Assembly: GCA_944989445.1 (NCBI GenBank)
Contig: CALYLW010000164.1
Coordinates: 373,001 to 437,000, forward strand
Length of the DNA: 64,000 nt
Reading direction: 5' to 3'
DNA from: Ampullaceana balthica
Taxonomy: Eukaryota; Mollusca; Gastropoda; Lymnaeidae
The position numbers and the translations under genes are program-made. Under the pieces are notes generated by a model. It was not told the origin of the DNA. It made no database searches and was given only the letters and a program-made list of their open reading frames with translations. Below are positions 20,031-32,140 of this stretch, piece by piece. The first letter of the stretch is position 1, and each line of letters begins with the position of its first letter.

Positions 20031-20573
20031 TCGTTATAAAGCCAACCTTTTTTGGACAAAATCTAAGGGGAAAAGTTGTTGGCATTATGAGCCGGTCTTA
20101 GGTGATTTCTGCATGGATATTGAATATCGGTGTTGCTATTGTAGATCATCAAGGTCCTTTTTTACATTATACAAGATTCAACTGCTTCATCAGAAGCTAT
20201 AATATATTATTAAATATCTGCACTTACTTTATATAATCACTTTATTTATTTTTGTGAATGTTTTAATAAATTGTTTTACAAATTTTGTTTTCAAGAACGA
20301 ATTTTAATGTATGCGCTGTCGCCACCGTTTACCAAAGAATTTTTTTTTAATTACTGGTAACTCTTGCCTAACAAAGAGCAAAAAGACAAAGATAGGCAGT
20401 ACAAAGTAAGCAATCATAATGACCGATTTAGCTTGTAGTTTTAAAAAATGTGGACCATTTTGTTTAAGCTGTCTTATTTTTGAGCGGTCGGCTTACGAGC
20501 GGGTTATACACTTTTAATACTTTTCTCTTCCAAAAGTAGGCTTATGAACGGGCTATAGAACGAGTATATACTG
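20031..20573. mobile_element. MITE with CAGTATATACTCGTT-type ends and TA flanks
   Basis: The ends read CTGTATATACTCGTT on the left and the complement of CAGTATATACTCGTT on the right; TA dinucleotides flank both. A TA duplication with such ends suggests a pogo-like Tc1/mariner derivative. A second copy lies at about 54222-54778 in COQ8. No transposase coding sequence. Confidence 0.75.
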
Positions 20574-20575
20574 TA

Positions 20576-22259
20576 AGTACTTGTCTTAAGCCCTCTACCT
20601 CCATAGTTCACACTATGATATTTCATGCATATATACTGCAGGCATTCATGTGCCAAATTTTAATTATCAGATAATATTCTTGTACTCAGCAGTAATCAGA
20701 GATATTTATAAATAAAATTTAGCCTGGGATAATGTCAAATGTGAGGTTGCATTGCAATAGTAGTGGAATAGTAATAGTACTTCTAGTCTCTTTCAGTATT
20801 CAATTGTCAATTACGGCATGTGAAACAGCAGGCTATCACTATCACTTACTCAACTCACAACATACACTTACCATTGACCACTTCCAAGTGAATAGGCTTT
20901 TTTTTTCTCTACAAATTATGAATTAGGCATAAAATAATATTAATGACTATGCCTAGTTAAATATAATTATAATATAGGCCAAATATCAATAATGTATTAT
21001 ATATAATATATTATTATAATAATAATTCATAATGATAGTGGTTAGGTCTAACTTAATTTCATTTTTAGTAGTAATAGTATTATAATTGTGATTTTTAATT
21101 GATTATGGGGATGGATTATAAAATCCTGAATATGAAAATGGCAGTTTATGTGGTTAGAAACAACACACCAACAGTAACAGTGTAAAAATTTTAATTTGTA
21201 ACATGCCAAGTGTCAGTTCTCAACAGTGACGTTACTGTTGGAACTTCTTTTACTTTTAAACACTTCAATTTATCAAAGAAAACTTGAGAGTACTTTCAAT
21301 CTCAAATATAAATTTATGAAACGTAAATACTTTGAAGAGTAACAACAAATACTCACTTAGTCGCAATCCTATTAAATAAATAGCATAATTCGGTAAAATG
21401 TTGCCCTAACAACGTCCAGACACAGGGGGCGGCCATGTTGAATTTTTTAGGGGAGCATTCATTGTTCATGATGCATTTAAATGTACTTGAATCTTTGAAG
21501 GAGTTTGGCATGTTCAGTTGCACAAAAAATCGTTTAGCACCTCAAAGAATAGGTTTAATATGATAAGATATATTTGAATAATATTTTGGTTATTGATTAA
21601 TATTGCTAATATATAGGTAAATATGATTTAAATAAATGACATAGAAAATAAATAATAAATGTACAATTTATGATTTATCAATGACAGTGCAAAATGATAT
21701 TTGGTTATATTAAATTATTACCTGATTTATAATTATAAATTAAAGCAATAAAATATTTAAGATCAATTACACAATGATAAGAATAGAACTGAAGGATAAG
21801 ACTAAAACAGAAGGATACGACTCAAGTTAACTTCTAATGTTAGACCTACTGTGATTGCTACATTTCAATCTAAAAAATATAACCTCTAATATCTATTAAT
21901 GCAAGTTAAGTAAATATAATACTACATGAAGTGAGAGGAGGGGAAAAAAATTAGTACACTAACAAATTAATACATGTTATAATTTTTTAGTTAATTTTAT
22001 TATAACTCCTTAGCCTTATGATTGATGGCATCATTATGAAAAAAAATTCTGGCATATTTTACGGCAATATATCCTTTATCACTGAAGATAGGTTCCAAGT
22101 CTGGCCGCAATAACCAAATTTACGCAAAGTGGGGAAACCATATTTATTTAATTACTTAATAATGTGTATTTGGATGTTTTTAAACCCTTCCTGTACTGTT
22201 TACAACTCACATATTAATAACAGGGACCACTGTTAAGCAATATAAAAACTGTAGAAAAG
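20576..22259. other. Intergenic region with a possible TTBK 5' exon
   Basis: AT-rich. Apart from the candidate first exon near 21357-21470 nothing was recognised. Short ATAT runs lie around 20995-21040. Confidence 0.3.
21357..21470 (-). promoter_or_regulatory. Candidate first (5' UTR) exon and core promoter of TTBK
   Basis: On the minus strand a GC-richer segment contains CAACATGGCCGCCCC, which resembles a YY1-type core-promoter element, and ends at a strong 5' splice site GTGAGT (21356-21351). It lies 3.3 kb upstream of the TTBK start codon in the right orientation. The connection to TTBK is inferred only. Confidence 0.3.
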
Positions 22260-22462
22260 ACTAGTTACTGTATTGCATAGTAAACATAGCAATAAATGAT
22301 GTAATGATGATGATGAATGTGCTTTGCAGTAAAAATGATGATAATGAAGGTAATGATGAATTTTACTGCATAACCCACGACTGTATTTCACGTCTCTTCT
22401 ACTATATTTAAAAACCTGCAAAGTCGTGGATCCGTGAACAGTGAAGTAGCCAGGGATTACTG
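22260..22462. mobile_element. Tigger/pogo-like MITE, probable
   Basis: The right end, read on the minus strand, is CAGTAATCCCTGGCTACTTC followed by CACTGTTCACGGATC, typical of Tigger-like MITE ends, with TA next to it at 22463-22464. The left end near 22260 is poorly conserved. A GATGATGAT microsatellite-like stretch is inside. Confidence 0.45.
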
Positions 22463-23362
22463 TAATACATACATGCCAACCTTTACCTATAACCATGCCA
22501 AATTAACCATAATTTGTTCAGAATTTTTTTATTTTAAAAGGTGTAAAACTAAAGAGGATTCTGAATTGTTTCAAAATTTAATTTAGACAAATATCTTTGC
22601 ACAGGGCAGTGAAGATACAAACTTGAAATTGGTTTACAAAAAGCTGAAACAATACTGGGTTGATTCAAAATGACCTTATGTTCCAAGTTTGAGATTCGTA
22701 GACTATCTAAATTTAAAAGCTGAAAAAGTTCCATGAAGACCATGTGTTAATAGCACCTTAGAGTTTTTCAGTATCAATAACTAGAAGTAAACTTTGGTTA
22801 CAAATTAGGTTCGGCAATTCTAATTTTTAAGCTCCAAATTAAATCTTGATATTTACAATAACCTTATCATAGGGGGCAGAGAAATTCCAGCTATAAATTG
22901 GTATTATTTCTTATTCAACCATTCTTAGAATGAAGAATACATGTATATCTGACCTACATCAAAATTACCGTTAAATTCATTATATAATAATATATTTAAC
23001 CCTTAAATAGAAATATTGGTAAAAACGAAATAATAATAAGGTCCCGAAAAACTACTATGTATTTTCATACATTTTTTTCTCTTAACAGAAAACAAAAATC
23101 ACTCAACACAAAAAGATTTTGGTTCTAGGAATATACACAATACCAAAAACACCAGCAGCGCCAGCGAGAATTAAGACGGGCTTGAAATGAAAGAGAGGCA
23201 GTATGTTTTGTTTAATAAAAACAGGAAGTTAACTTGGCTTTAAATACTGACACTATTGTGATACCCGATGAGACGAGCTAATGTTGTTTATCTAACCCCT
23301 CCACAATCAATGAAAAAAAATGTTTTAATAAATACATTTTAAAGATATCAGATTACAGTCGA
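22463..23362. other. AT-rich intergenic stretch
   Basis: No coding sequence or repeat recognised. Confidence 0.3.
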
Positions 23363-24870
23363 TACAGTCGAAACCGGTTAAGTCGACAGCGTTGGGGTAT
23401 GAAAAATGGTGTTGAGATAACCGATGATCGAGTTAAAACAAAACCAATATGGCGGAAAAATATTAACATGTGCTTGAAATTTCTTTATGTACATGATTAA
23501 TTAGTTAGGGTTAATTAGTGATGGGATGATTAATCGGAATCGTATCGGAACCCTAATATTTCTTCACTCTTTCCTAAGGTTGTAATGACCGTTCGTTTTT
23601 AAGGACCGTTTAAAATTTAAATATAACCATGGTTCCCACTCAGGAAAAATGGGAAAAAGTCGGGAATTCTTTTTAAAAAATTTCTCGGCCCTGAAAGTCT
23701 GGAAAAGTTATGACTAATCTGGAATTTATATATATATACATATATATTTATGCCGAAGTAAAGGACTTTGATTACGCCTCTGTCATGTTTCGATTCCATT
23801 AACGGTAATAAAAAAAAAGTTACCAGTTTATAATTGTCTGCGCATGCGTTAAAAGGTCAAAGTTTTCGCCTCGCGTCGTCCCATGGCGCGTGTCAAGCGT
23901 TCGTAATGCCTGTCGAATCAGCGAATAAAAAAAAATAAACATATCAATATGGTAATTTTAAGTTTAATGCTTTTGACGTGCAGGATATCTGCTACTATCA
24001 GAATGCTCTCGAATTTCCTCAGTCAATCAAACTTGTAATATAAATAAAACTATTGCGGCCTTGACCGTTGATCACAGCACACTGTGGGCTGTGTGTTAGA
24101 CCTCGGCCGGCAACTTAGTCTAAGCAAATTTTTTTTAAAATCATTCCTTATCAGAATTCGACCTACAAAAGTGATGACGTGTATATTAATAATATTATAT
24201 ACATGTACTGGAATATTAAGAAAATGATTTGATTTCATCGTCACACGCGTGTTAGTGTCACAGTCACGTATCTTACTGGTAACAAAGCAACAACAAACTT
24301 TTAAAAGAATAATAATTTTTTATTTAATTAAATAAAAACCAGTCGATTCTCGATACAAACCTTTATTTTCATTTTTAAAGATATTCGTTTATCTTAAAAA
24401 ATAAAATGATTAATGCATCAGAAAATGAATTAAGTTTAATAATAATATAAAATGCACTGCGAAATAATGACGGATTAAAGACCGCGAACGCCGATTTACG
24501 GGCACCTCTACATCTAATACATCTAATACACACATGGATCGAAAGTGAAAGACGATAATAACATCCGGTAATTTTTATTGAAATCTCGTAGAATCACACA
24601 ATAGCCGGAAGTCTCGAAGAAAGCGAGATGTCAACACTGTTTTGAACTAAAAATGCCAGAGTGCATTGCTAGGCTCGAGCTAACCAACGTTAAGTTGCAA
24701 ATTTGGCCCTCTTTTGTGCTCGAGGTATTAGGTTTCGACGACTTAGAAAAATCGAATTAGCCGATGAGAAAATGCTAAGACAAAGAGAGAATTTGGCGGT
24801 TCCAATAAAAAACGTCGAGTTAATGGGGTGGTCGAGCTAACCGAGCTCGAGGTAAGTGGGTTCGACTATA
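23363..24870 (+). mobile_element. pogo-like element, copy 1 (CAGTCGAA ends)
   Basis: Left end TACAGTCGAAACCGGTTAAG; right end is the degenerate ...GTAAGTGGGTTCGACTATA. The outer ~10 bp are inverted repeats with TA at the border, and the subterminal GTCGAGCTAACCGAGCTCGA is shared by all copies. No transposase ORF. The interior is shared in inverted orientation with copy 3 (26843-27975). Confidence 0.75.
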
Positions 24871-25139
24871 CAGTATATGTTTTTTTAAATCAATAAATGT
24901 TTTGTTTTTTTTAAATTGAAAAACATTTATTTTATTTCTTTAATTACTTGTTAATATTTTTTTAATTAAATGGCTGCACACATACATATCCATATAAATA
25001 AAATGTATATTAATAAATGTAATTCTCTTGAGTATATGTACTATTATGTAATTTTTTGTAATATCCTTTAATACGAAAAAATATTTCAGTCCCCTCAATT
25101 TGGTGTGAAACGATTTTCACTGTATATATATATGTACTA
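24871..25139. other. AT-rich gap between elements
   Basis: Nothing recognised beyond T-rich runs. Confidence 0.3.
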
Positions 25140-25640
25140 GTTTGTGCTGCGGCGCCGTGGCGCTTGCTGCGCCCACTTTTTTAAAGCCCTTTTTCAAAAG
25201 CCCAACTAACTTGTCCTTGTATGATAAATACGTAATATTAAACTTTCGTAAATGTACACAAAGTATTTTATAATAGGGTTTTTTTTTGGTCAAAAGCCCA
25301 AGTAACTTATCCTTGTATGATAAATACGAAATATTCCTGAAATGTACACAAAGTATGTATAAAATATTTTTTTAGAGTGCTAATCACCAAACGATTTTTA
25401 AAGTAATTTTAGAAAGCAGCGCACCACATTACTGCACCAAAAAAATAACTCTGTGAGTCAGTCAGCACTGTTTACAATACAAATGCTGACGTCATAGGTT
25501 CGTGCGTTGTTTGGTTAATGTTAATCTGGAAACCAAAAGGATTATGATTTTCAAGTCTATATTTTCAATTAGCGTTAGGCCACAGTGAGTGAGTCAGTCA
25601 TACATAATTGAGCGTAAATATATATATATATATATATATA
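25140..25640 (-). repeat. Copy of the GGCGCC/~70-bp-core repeat family
   Basis: In reverse orientation it holds two ~70-bp core units (25200-25262 and 25284-25360: AAGCCCAAGTAACTTATCCT type) and a GC-rich GGCGCC palindrome, ending at CTAG (about 25138-25141). Related sequences are at 59396-60044 and 62526-64000. The GC-rich hairpin followed by CTAG then T recalls a Helitron 3' end. Confidence 0.55.
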
Positions 25641-25648
25641 AGTATATA

Positions 25649-26832
25649 TACAGTGGAACCCGGCTAAGTCGGTGGCCTTGGGTATGAAAAATGGCGCCGA
25701 GATAACCAATCATCCAGTTAAAACGAAAACCAATATGGCGGCAAAATATTAACATGTGCTTGAAATTTCTTTATGTACATGATAAGGTTGTTAACGGTTA
25801 ACCGGTTAGCAGTAACTTCGGTATAAACGTATAACGCGGAGTTAATATTTTGTTGCTTGTTGCAGAATACCAGAACCAATACGCGAGCAACAGTGACATA
25901 AAAGCGTTTTCTTACTATTCCGGTCTATAAATAATATACACGTCATCACTATTAGTTTAGTGCGCCTGCGGCTGAGGAAAGATTTTTTTTTAAATTTTAC
26001 TTTGCTTAGTTGTCGAGGCACTGTACGAGAGCTAACACACATTGCGCGTATGATATGAACAAGGTCAAAGTCAAGGCCGCGCCTGTTATTGTTACTATTT
26101 ATATTACGAGAGTCATTAGAAAGATACCGGGCGATTAATTTGTCCTCAAATTTAAGTCCGGTCTTTTAGTGACAGTTTTCCTGCAAGTTAAAGCCATTTG
26201 ACGTAAGATTACCACATTAATATCAAAACTTATATTTGCTTTAAAAAATGAGTACGGCTAGTGTTTTTTTTAGTTTGTTTTTAACTCTCTTAGTTGACGA
26301 AGCATAGTACGAGAACTAACACACAGTGCGGCGATGTTAAAATATGAACAACGTTAAAGCCGCGTGAACTGTTATTGAACGATCAATTTTATTGGTAAGC
26401 TAGCATAAACGTAACCAATCGTAAAACTTTCTATAAGACGCGCGCGAAAATACGGTAGCGAGATGGTGAGTGGAAGCGATAACTAACATTTTCATAAGCT
26501 GGCGATTGGTATAGTTCCAGAAGTAAGTTATAACACAGCGCTGAGAGCTGAACGCAAGCGGGCTATGACGTCACCAGCAGACTTGGTTATAAAAAATCAC
26601 ATATAACATTTTCAAAAGCAGGCGATTGGTCATGGGGATCGAGATAACCAACGCTAAGTGGCAAATTTGGCCCTCTTTTTTGCTTCAGGTATTAGAGTTC
26701 GGCGACTTAAAATAATCAAATTAACCGATGAGAAAATGCAAAGACAAAGAGAGAATTTGGCGGTTCCAATAAAAAATGTTGACTTAATAGAGCTGACGAG
26801 TTAACCGGGCTCGAGTTAAGTGGGTTCTACTG
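25649..26832 (+). mobile_element. pogo-like element, copy 2, with hAT-like sequence inside
   Basis: Left end TACAGTGGAACCCGGCTAAG, right end AAGTGGGTTCTACTGTG. Around 25784 it contains AAGGTTGTTAACGGTTAACC, the end of the hAT-like element seen complete at 32141-32758, so one element sits inside the other. Confidence 0.7.
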
Positions 26833-26842
26833 TGTGTATATA

Positions 26843-27975
26843 TACAGTCGAACCCACTTACCTCGAGCTCGGTTAGCTCGACCACCCTATTATGTCGACG
26901 TTTTTTATTGGAACCGCCAAATTCTCTCTTTGTCTTAGCATTTTTTCATCGGCTAATTCGATTTTTCTAAGTCGCCGAAACCTAGTATCTCTAGCACAAA
27001 AGAGGGCCAAATTTGCAACTTAACTTGGTTAGCTCGATTTTCGTCGGTTGAAAATAAAGGTTTGTATCGAGAATCGACGGTGGTTTTTATATAATTAAAT
27101 TTAAAAAATTAATAAATTATTATTCTTTTAAAAGTTTGTTGTTGTTGCTTTGTTACCAGTAAGATAAGTGACTGTGACACTAACACGCGCGTGACGATGA
27201 AATGAAATCATTTCTGATTAACACAGTACACACAGCCCACAGCGTGCTGTGATCAACGGTCAAGGCCACAATAGTTTTATTTATATTACAAGTTTGATTG
27301 ACTGAGGAAATTCGAGAACGTTCTGATAGTTAAGTAACAGATATCCTGCACGTCAAAAGCATTAAACTTAAAATAACCATATTGATTTGTTTATTTGTAT
27401 TTTAAATTCGCTGATACAACGGCAAACGCGACTGTGACACGGCGAAGCGTAAACTTTGAACTTTTAGCGCATGCGCAGACAATTATAAACTGGTAACTTA
27501 TTTTTCATTAAATAAATGGAATCGAAACATGACAGAGACGTAATCAAAGTCCTTTACTTCGGCATAAATATATATACATGTGTATATATATGTATATATA
27601 TATATAAATTCCCGATTAGTCATAACTTTTCCCGACTTTCAAGGCCGAGAATTTATTTTTAAGAATTCCCGACTTTTCCCCGTTTTCCTGAGTGGGAACC
27701 ATGGTTATATTTAAATTTTAAACGGTCCTTAAAAACAAACGGTCATTACAACCTTAGACTTATGAAAGAGTGAAGAAATATTAGGGTTCCGATACGATTC
27801 CGATAAATCATCCCATCACTAATTAACGCTAACTAATTAATCATGTACATAAAGAAATTTCAAGCACATGTTAATATTTTGCAGCCATATTGGTTTTCGT
27901 TTTAACTCGATCATCGGTTATGTCGACGCCATTTTTCATACCCCAACGCCGTCGACTTAAGCGGTTTCGACTGTA
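26843..27975 (-). mobile_element. pogo-like element, copy 3, inverted
   Basis: Starts TACAGTCGAACCCACTTACC and ends in GCGGTTTCGACTGTA, the reverse of copy 1. It shares the interior of copy 1 in inverted order, including the CGCATGCG segment, with a shorter middle. Confidence 0.8.
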
Positions 27976-28236
27976 TATATATTAGGGCTGCGGAAATTAT
28001 CGATTAATTTCTCGATTAATCGTTAAAAATTTTATCGATTAAAATAATTTTAATCGATAAAAATTCGATTAAAATTTAAGAAAATATTTTAAATATATTT
28101 TTAATATTTTAGCAATAAATAATAAATTATTAATAATTAATAATAATTTATATATTTTTTTACGTACAAACATCTCCCGCGTAATATTAAAATTTATTTT
28201 ATTAATTTATGTTGACCGGCAGACGTCAACTAAAAA

Positions 28237-28634
28237 ATGGCTGACAGCCAGAGCCGTCTTAACACCATTTTGGGCCCCCAGGCAAAGAAATAGTGTTGGG
28301 CCCTTCCCCCGCAGGAATAAATAATGAATATATATAATATATATAAATAAACATATTCCCATTCGGCCCATATGCTCGTGGGTCCCCGGGCAAATGCCCA
28401 ATGGGCCTATGCGTTAAGACGGGCTTGCTGACAGCATCAGCGCAGTTAAATTTAAACATATAACTAGAAAGTTGAGCAAATATGTTGTTTTTAAGCTAAC
28501 TGCGGATGGCAAAGTCGAAGATGGTGAAATAGTTTACTGTGTTCACTGCCATAAACAATTCTCTTTTAAAGGATCAAATACATCGCTGACGTACCACCTT
28601 CAGCACAAATCAAGTATGAACACATATATATATT
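28237..28634 (+). pseudogene. hAT transposase 5' fragment (BED finger), split by a MITE
   Basis: ATG GCT GAC AGC at 28237-28248, interrupted by a 189-bp MITE, resumes ATC AGC GCA at 28446 and stays open to a stop at 28634. It contains YCVHCHKQFSFKGSN and LTYHLQHK, matching a BED finger (C-x2-C ... H-x3-H), the DNA-binding N-terminus of hAT transposases. The catalytic and dimerisation regions are absent. Confidence 0.7.
28249..28437. mobile_element. 189-bp MITE with 8-bp target duplication
   Basis: Ends CAGAGCCGTCTTAAC and GTTAAGACGGGCTTG are inverted repeats with three mismatches. CTGACAGC is duplicated at 28241-28248 and 28438-28445. An 8-bp duplication points to a hAT-type non-autonomous element. 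Removing it and one duplicate restores the transposase reading frame, and the uninterrupted sequence is present in the right arm. Confidence 0.85.
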
Positions 28635-28772
28635 AGGGCCCTTATCGGATAATTTAAATTTAATCGTTAACTTTTGAAAAATTATCGATTAATTATTTGA
28701 TAATTTCGATTAAAGCCAAAAATAGAAATTTATGACGTCATTAAACTGAACATTTCTCACGGACATTGAAAA

Positions 28773-28976
28773 TTAAGAATATTTTGAACTAAATTTTATG
28801 ACAATGAGTTGATACAATGTGTTTGATCGTTTAAAAGAGAATTGTTTATGGCAGTGAACACAGTAAACTTTTTCACCATCTTCGACTTTGACATCCAAAG
28901 TTAGCTTAAAAACAAAATTTTTGCTCAACTTTCTAGTTATATGTTTAAATTTAACTGCCCTGATGCTGTCAGCCAT
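28773..28976 (-). pseudogene. Mirror copy of the hAT BED fragment
   Basis: Starts MADSIRAVKFKHITRKLSK and includes YCVHCHKQFSFKRSNT, then loses similarity to the left-arm copy and stops. It is the right-arm partner of 28237-28634 and lacks the MITE. Confidence 0.65.
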
Positions 28977-29221
28977 TTTTTAGTTGACGTCTGCCAGTCC
29001 ACATCAAGTAATAAAATAAATTATAATATTACGCGGGAGAAGTTTGTACGTAAAAAAATATATAAATTATTATTAATTAATTATTTATTAATAACAATTT
29101 TTAAAAATATTATAAATATTTTCTTTAATTTTAATTGAATTTTTATCGATTAAATAATTTTAATCGATAAAAAAATTTAACGATTAATCGAGAAATTAAT
29201 CGTTAATTTTCCGCAGCCCTA

Positions 29222-29503
29222 ATATATATATATATATATAATTAAAAGGTGCCTTCAATCCTCATATAAACAAGTGAAAATCTGTGCATAACAAATGGGA
29301 GGCTATTCTAAAAATTCGACTCTGAAGAATCCACAGTTTTCGTGGATTAAATGACAAAATTATAAAATTTACTTTTTTTTTCTTATTTTCTTTTATTTCT
29401 TTTAAGGAGACTTAATTACAGTTTTTGAACTCAAGGTTGGTATCATATATTCAGGTCACAGCATGACATGAAGACAATTTTTTATTATTAAAATAATTAC
29501 ATT
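29222..29503. other. AT-rich gap
   Basis: TA microsatellite at 29221-29241, then unassigned sequence. Confidence 0.3.
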
Positions 29504-29852
29504 AGGGGCCGTCATAAATGACGCCACGCGATTTGGGTCGCTTTTTAACAGCCCTCCTCCCCTCGTCATACTTCGTCACTAAATGCCATATTTTCTCATT
29601 GAAAATTAACATGTTGAACATTACATTTTTGTCATTTAAATATGTATTTAGTGTAAGTCTGCACTCTAAAATCCTAAAACGTGTAAAGCCATCATTAAAT
29701 AAATTATTTAAGTGGAACTTTTATTTAAAGTTGCACATTTTTGATGTGATGTCACACTTCCCAAACACCCCCCTCCTCATTGTCACACATTGTCATAAAT
29801 GTGTGACCCCCTACCACCTCCTAGGTGCGTGACGTCATTACGGGATGCCCCT
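29504..29852. mobile_element. PIF/Harbinger-like MITE, copy a
   Basis: Left end GGGGCCGTCATAAATGACG, right end GTGCGTGACGTCATTACGGG then a GGGGCA-type complement. TTA-like trinucleotides flank it. Same family as 36898-37160, 37675-39375 and 62049-62466. Superfamily inferred from the 3-bp TTA duplication. Confidence 0.65.
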
Positions 29853-29869
29853 TTACATAATTTATTAAC

Positions 29870-31767
29870 TACAGTCGAAACCGGTTAAGTCGACGGCGTT
29901 GGGGTATGAAAAATAGCATCGAGATAACCGATGATCCAGTTAAAACGAAAACCAATATGGCGGCAAAATATTGACATGCGCTTGAAATTTCTTTATATAC
30001 GTGCTATGCGTTAATTAGTGATGGGACGATTAATCAGAATCGTATCGGAATATAAGAAATATCAATATAATAATATATTATATTATGCGAAATGGAACGT
30101 CCTTGCGAGTATGATTTATGTAAATGAATTAGTGACTCGGCTCTGACTGAGACTGAGGCTCTAGTTTTAGTTCATTTGCTCGTTCGTCCTTGAACTTTAT
30201 TATTACATACTATTTACTACTAATACTAATACTAATGATTTAATTATAATTAAAGTCATAATCTTAGTGTAAGTTTATTACTAATAAATACCAAGGCATT
30301 TATTTGTATAAGGACCAAGGAAAACAATCAATATTCAAATAAATATATTTGTAGGTGCTTCAGATAGTCGTTCGCGCATCGTTCTGCTCATGTCGAAAAA
30401 AGTCGCAAATATTGTTTCAATTTGTTAATAATTGACTACCATTACGCTAGGACTAGTGTTTACCGTAGTTACAACTATCGAACGACCGCTTACACTCATC
30501 TTTAAAAATGTTTAGGCTTATTTATTTAAGTTTTAAGTCTTCGGAATTTAAATAATTTATTCAGCTGCAACTTCAATAAGCCCGTAATAGCTTTTTACCC
30601 CAGAGTTCGTTTTTGTTGTGTTAGCGACGGTGACTTCAAATCGCTTTCTCCCTATTCCGTTATCTAAATAATATACACGTCATCACTTTTAGTCTACTTC
30701 GTCTACGGCTGAGGAATGCTTTTTAAAAAAATAATTTTAATTTGCTTAGTTGTCGAGGCACTGTACGGTCAAAGGTCAAGGCTATTACTACAGCGCTCTA
30801 CGTGAACTCAAAGGGAGGGGGGGGGGACAAGTTATGGAGTTTTCTAGTTAGGGATAATGAGGGTGGGGGGGGCGGAAGGATAGACAGGTCTTTGATGTTT
30901 ATATAAAAGGAAGCCTCTTGCTTTGACATACCAATACAAGACCGCGAGAAGAGACACCTTCCGTCCCCCACTGTTATACATCTACAGTGGTTTGGGGGGA
31001 AGGAACATTTTTCTTTTTAAATTGAGTCAGAGCATGCCTTGGTAAATGGCCAGTGTAGCTCAACCCCACCTAAACCCCACCCTATTGGGTGGGGGGGATC
31101 GTCGTGTGCGCGGCGAAATTCAATAATTCTGGCAAGTTGACGAGTGAAACATAATATGGTATTTAAATAAATTCCATCTTATTATGACTGTTTACTCAGT
31201 TTTATAAGGACTTAGTCGGTATATTAGCTTATTACCCGGAGTTAATTTTATGTTGTGTTACGGCGGAATACCAGAGCCAACACGCGAGCGAACGTGACAT
31301 CAAAATCAAAGCTTTTTCTTAATAATAATAATATTCTGGTCTATAAATATAAAAATACACGTCATCACTGTTTGTGGAGTTCGCTAGTGACTGATTTTTA
31401 AAAAAAATGTATTCGCTTAGTTACCGAAGCATAGTACCAGAAGTAACAGCGCTGAGCAAGCGGGCTGTGACGTCACCAGCAGACCCTGGTGAGGCATAAA
31501 ATTGGTCCCTTCCCTTGGTTATAAAAAAATCATAGCTAACATTTTCAAAAGCTGGCGATTGATCATGGGGATCGAGCTAACCAAGTTAATTTGCAAATTT
31601 GGCCCTCTTTAGTGCTCGAGGTACTAGGTTTCGGCGACTTACAAAAATCGAATTAGCCGATGGAAAAAATGCTAAGACAAAGAGAGAATTTGGCGGTTCC
31701 AATGAAAAACGTCGACATAATGGGGTGGTCGAGCTAACCGAGCTCGAGGTAAGTGGGTTCGACTGTA
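29870..31767 (+). mobile_element. pogo-like element, copy 4 (1.9 kb)
   Basis: Starts TACAGTCGAAACCGGTTAAG and ends GTAAGTGGGTTCGACTGTA. It is nearly the reverse complement of copy 5 (33711-35581) along its whole length, including a G/C-run segment at 30820-31100 and hAT-derived sequence near 31240-31480. No transposase ORF. Confidence 0.8.
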
Positions 31768-32132
31768 ATTGTATATATAACATAACAAAAGTACATGAAA
31801 AACACATCAAAAGATATTAAATTTATATCTAAATGTGAAAATATATGTGTGACCTTTGATGCACCAGTGCAGTGGGCATCAGTTGTGTTTTAACTAGGGG
31901 ACTACTGCCTCGGGCAAATAAAATGTTTATGAGTAAAACTGAATAATAAATATGTGTTGTCCAGTATCTTTGAACATTTAAGAAATGGTTATATTTCATA
32001 GCTATGAGAAGATTACTGACCATAAAATTTAATTTTCTCCATTCTTGGGAAGCATACAAAAATTAAAAATTAACTACGCCTCATATTCAATTAAAACTGA
32101 CAATGTTAATATTTTTCTCAATGATGCTAAAC
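31768..32132. other. Gap between elements
   Basis: Unassigned AT-rich sequence. Confidence 0.3.
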
Positions 32133-32140
32133 ATTATTAT

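Larger units (their letters stand above)
27983..29221. mobile_element. Palindromic hAT-derived foldback element carrying a BED fragment in each arm
   Basis: Ends TAGGGCTGCGGAAA and its complement at 29208-29221, with ATCGATTAAT-rich subterminal repeats. The left arm codes a BED-type zinc finger on the plus strand; the right arm codes a near-identical fragment on the minus strand. The middle (28630-28720) holds another TAGGGCCCTTATCG-type end. TATATATA flanks both sides, compatible with an 8-bp target duplication but too simple to prove it. Only the 5' part of a transposase gene is duplicated; no catalytic domain is present. Confidence 0.75.

Noticed and set aside
31599..31820. Open frames on both strands near the end of pogo-like copy 4
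   Set aside because: They fall in the conserved terminal region of the element, which occurs in all copies without a preserved frame.
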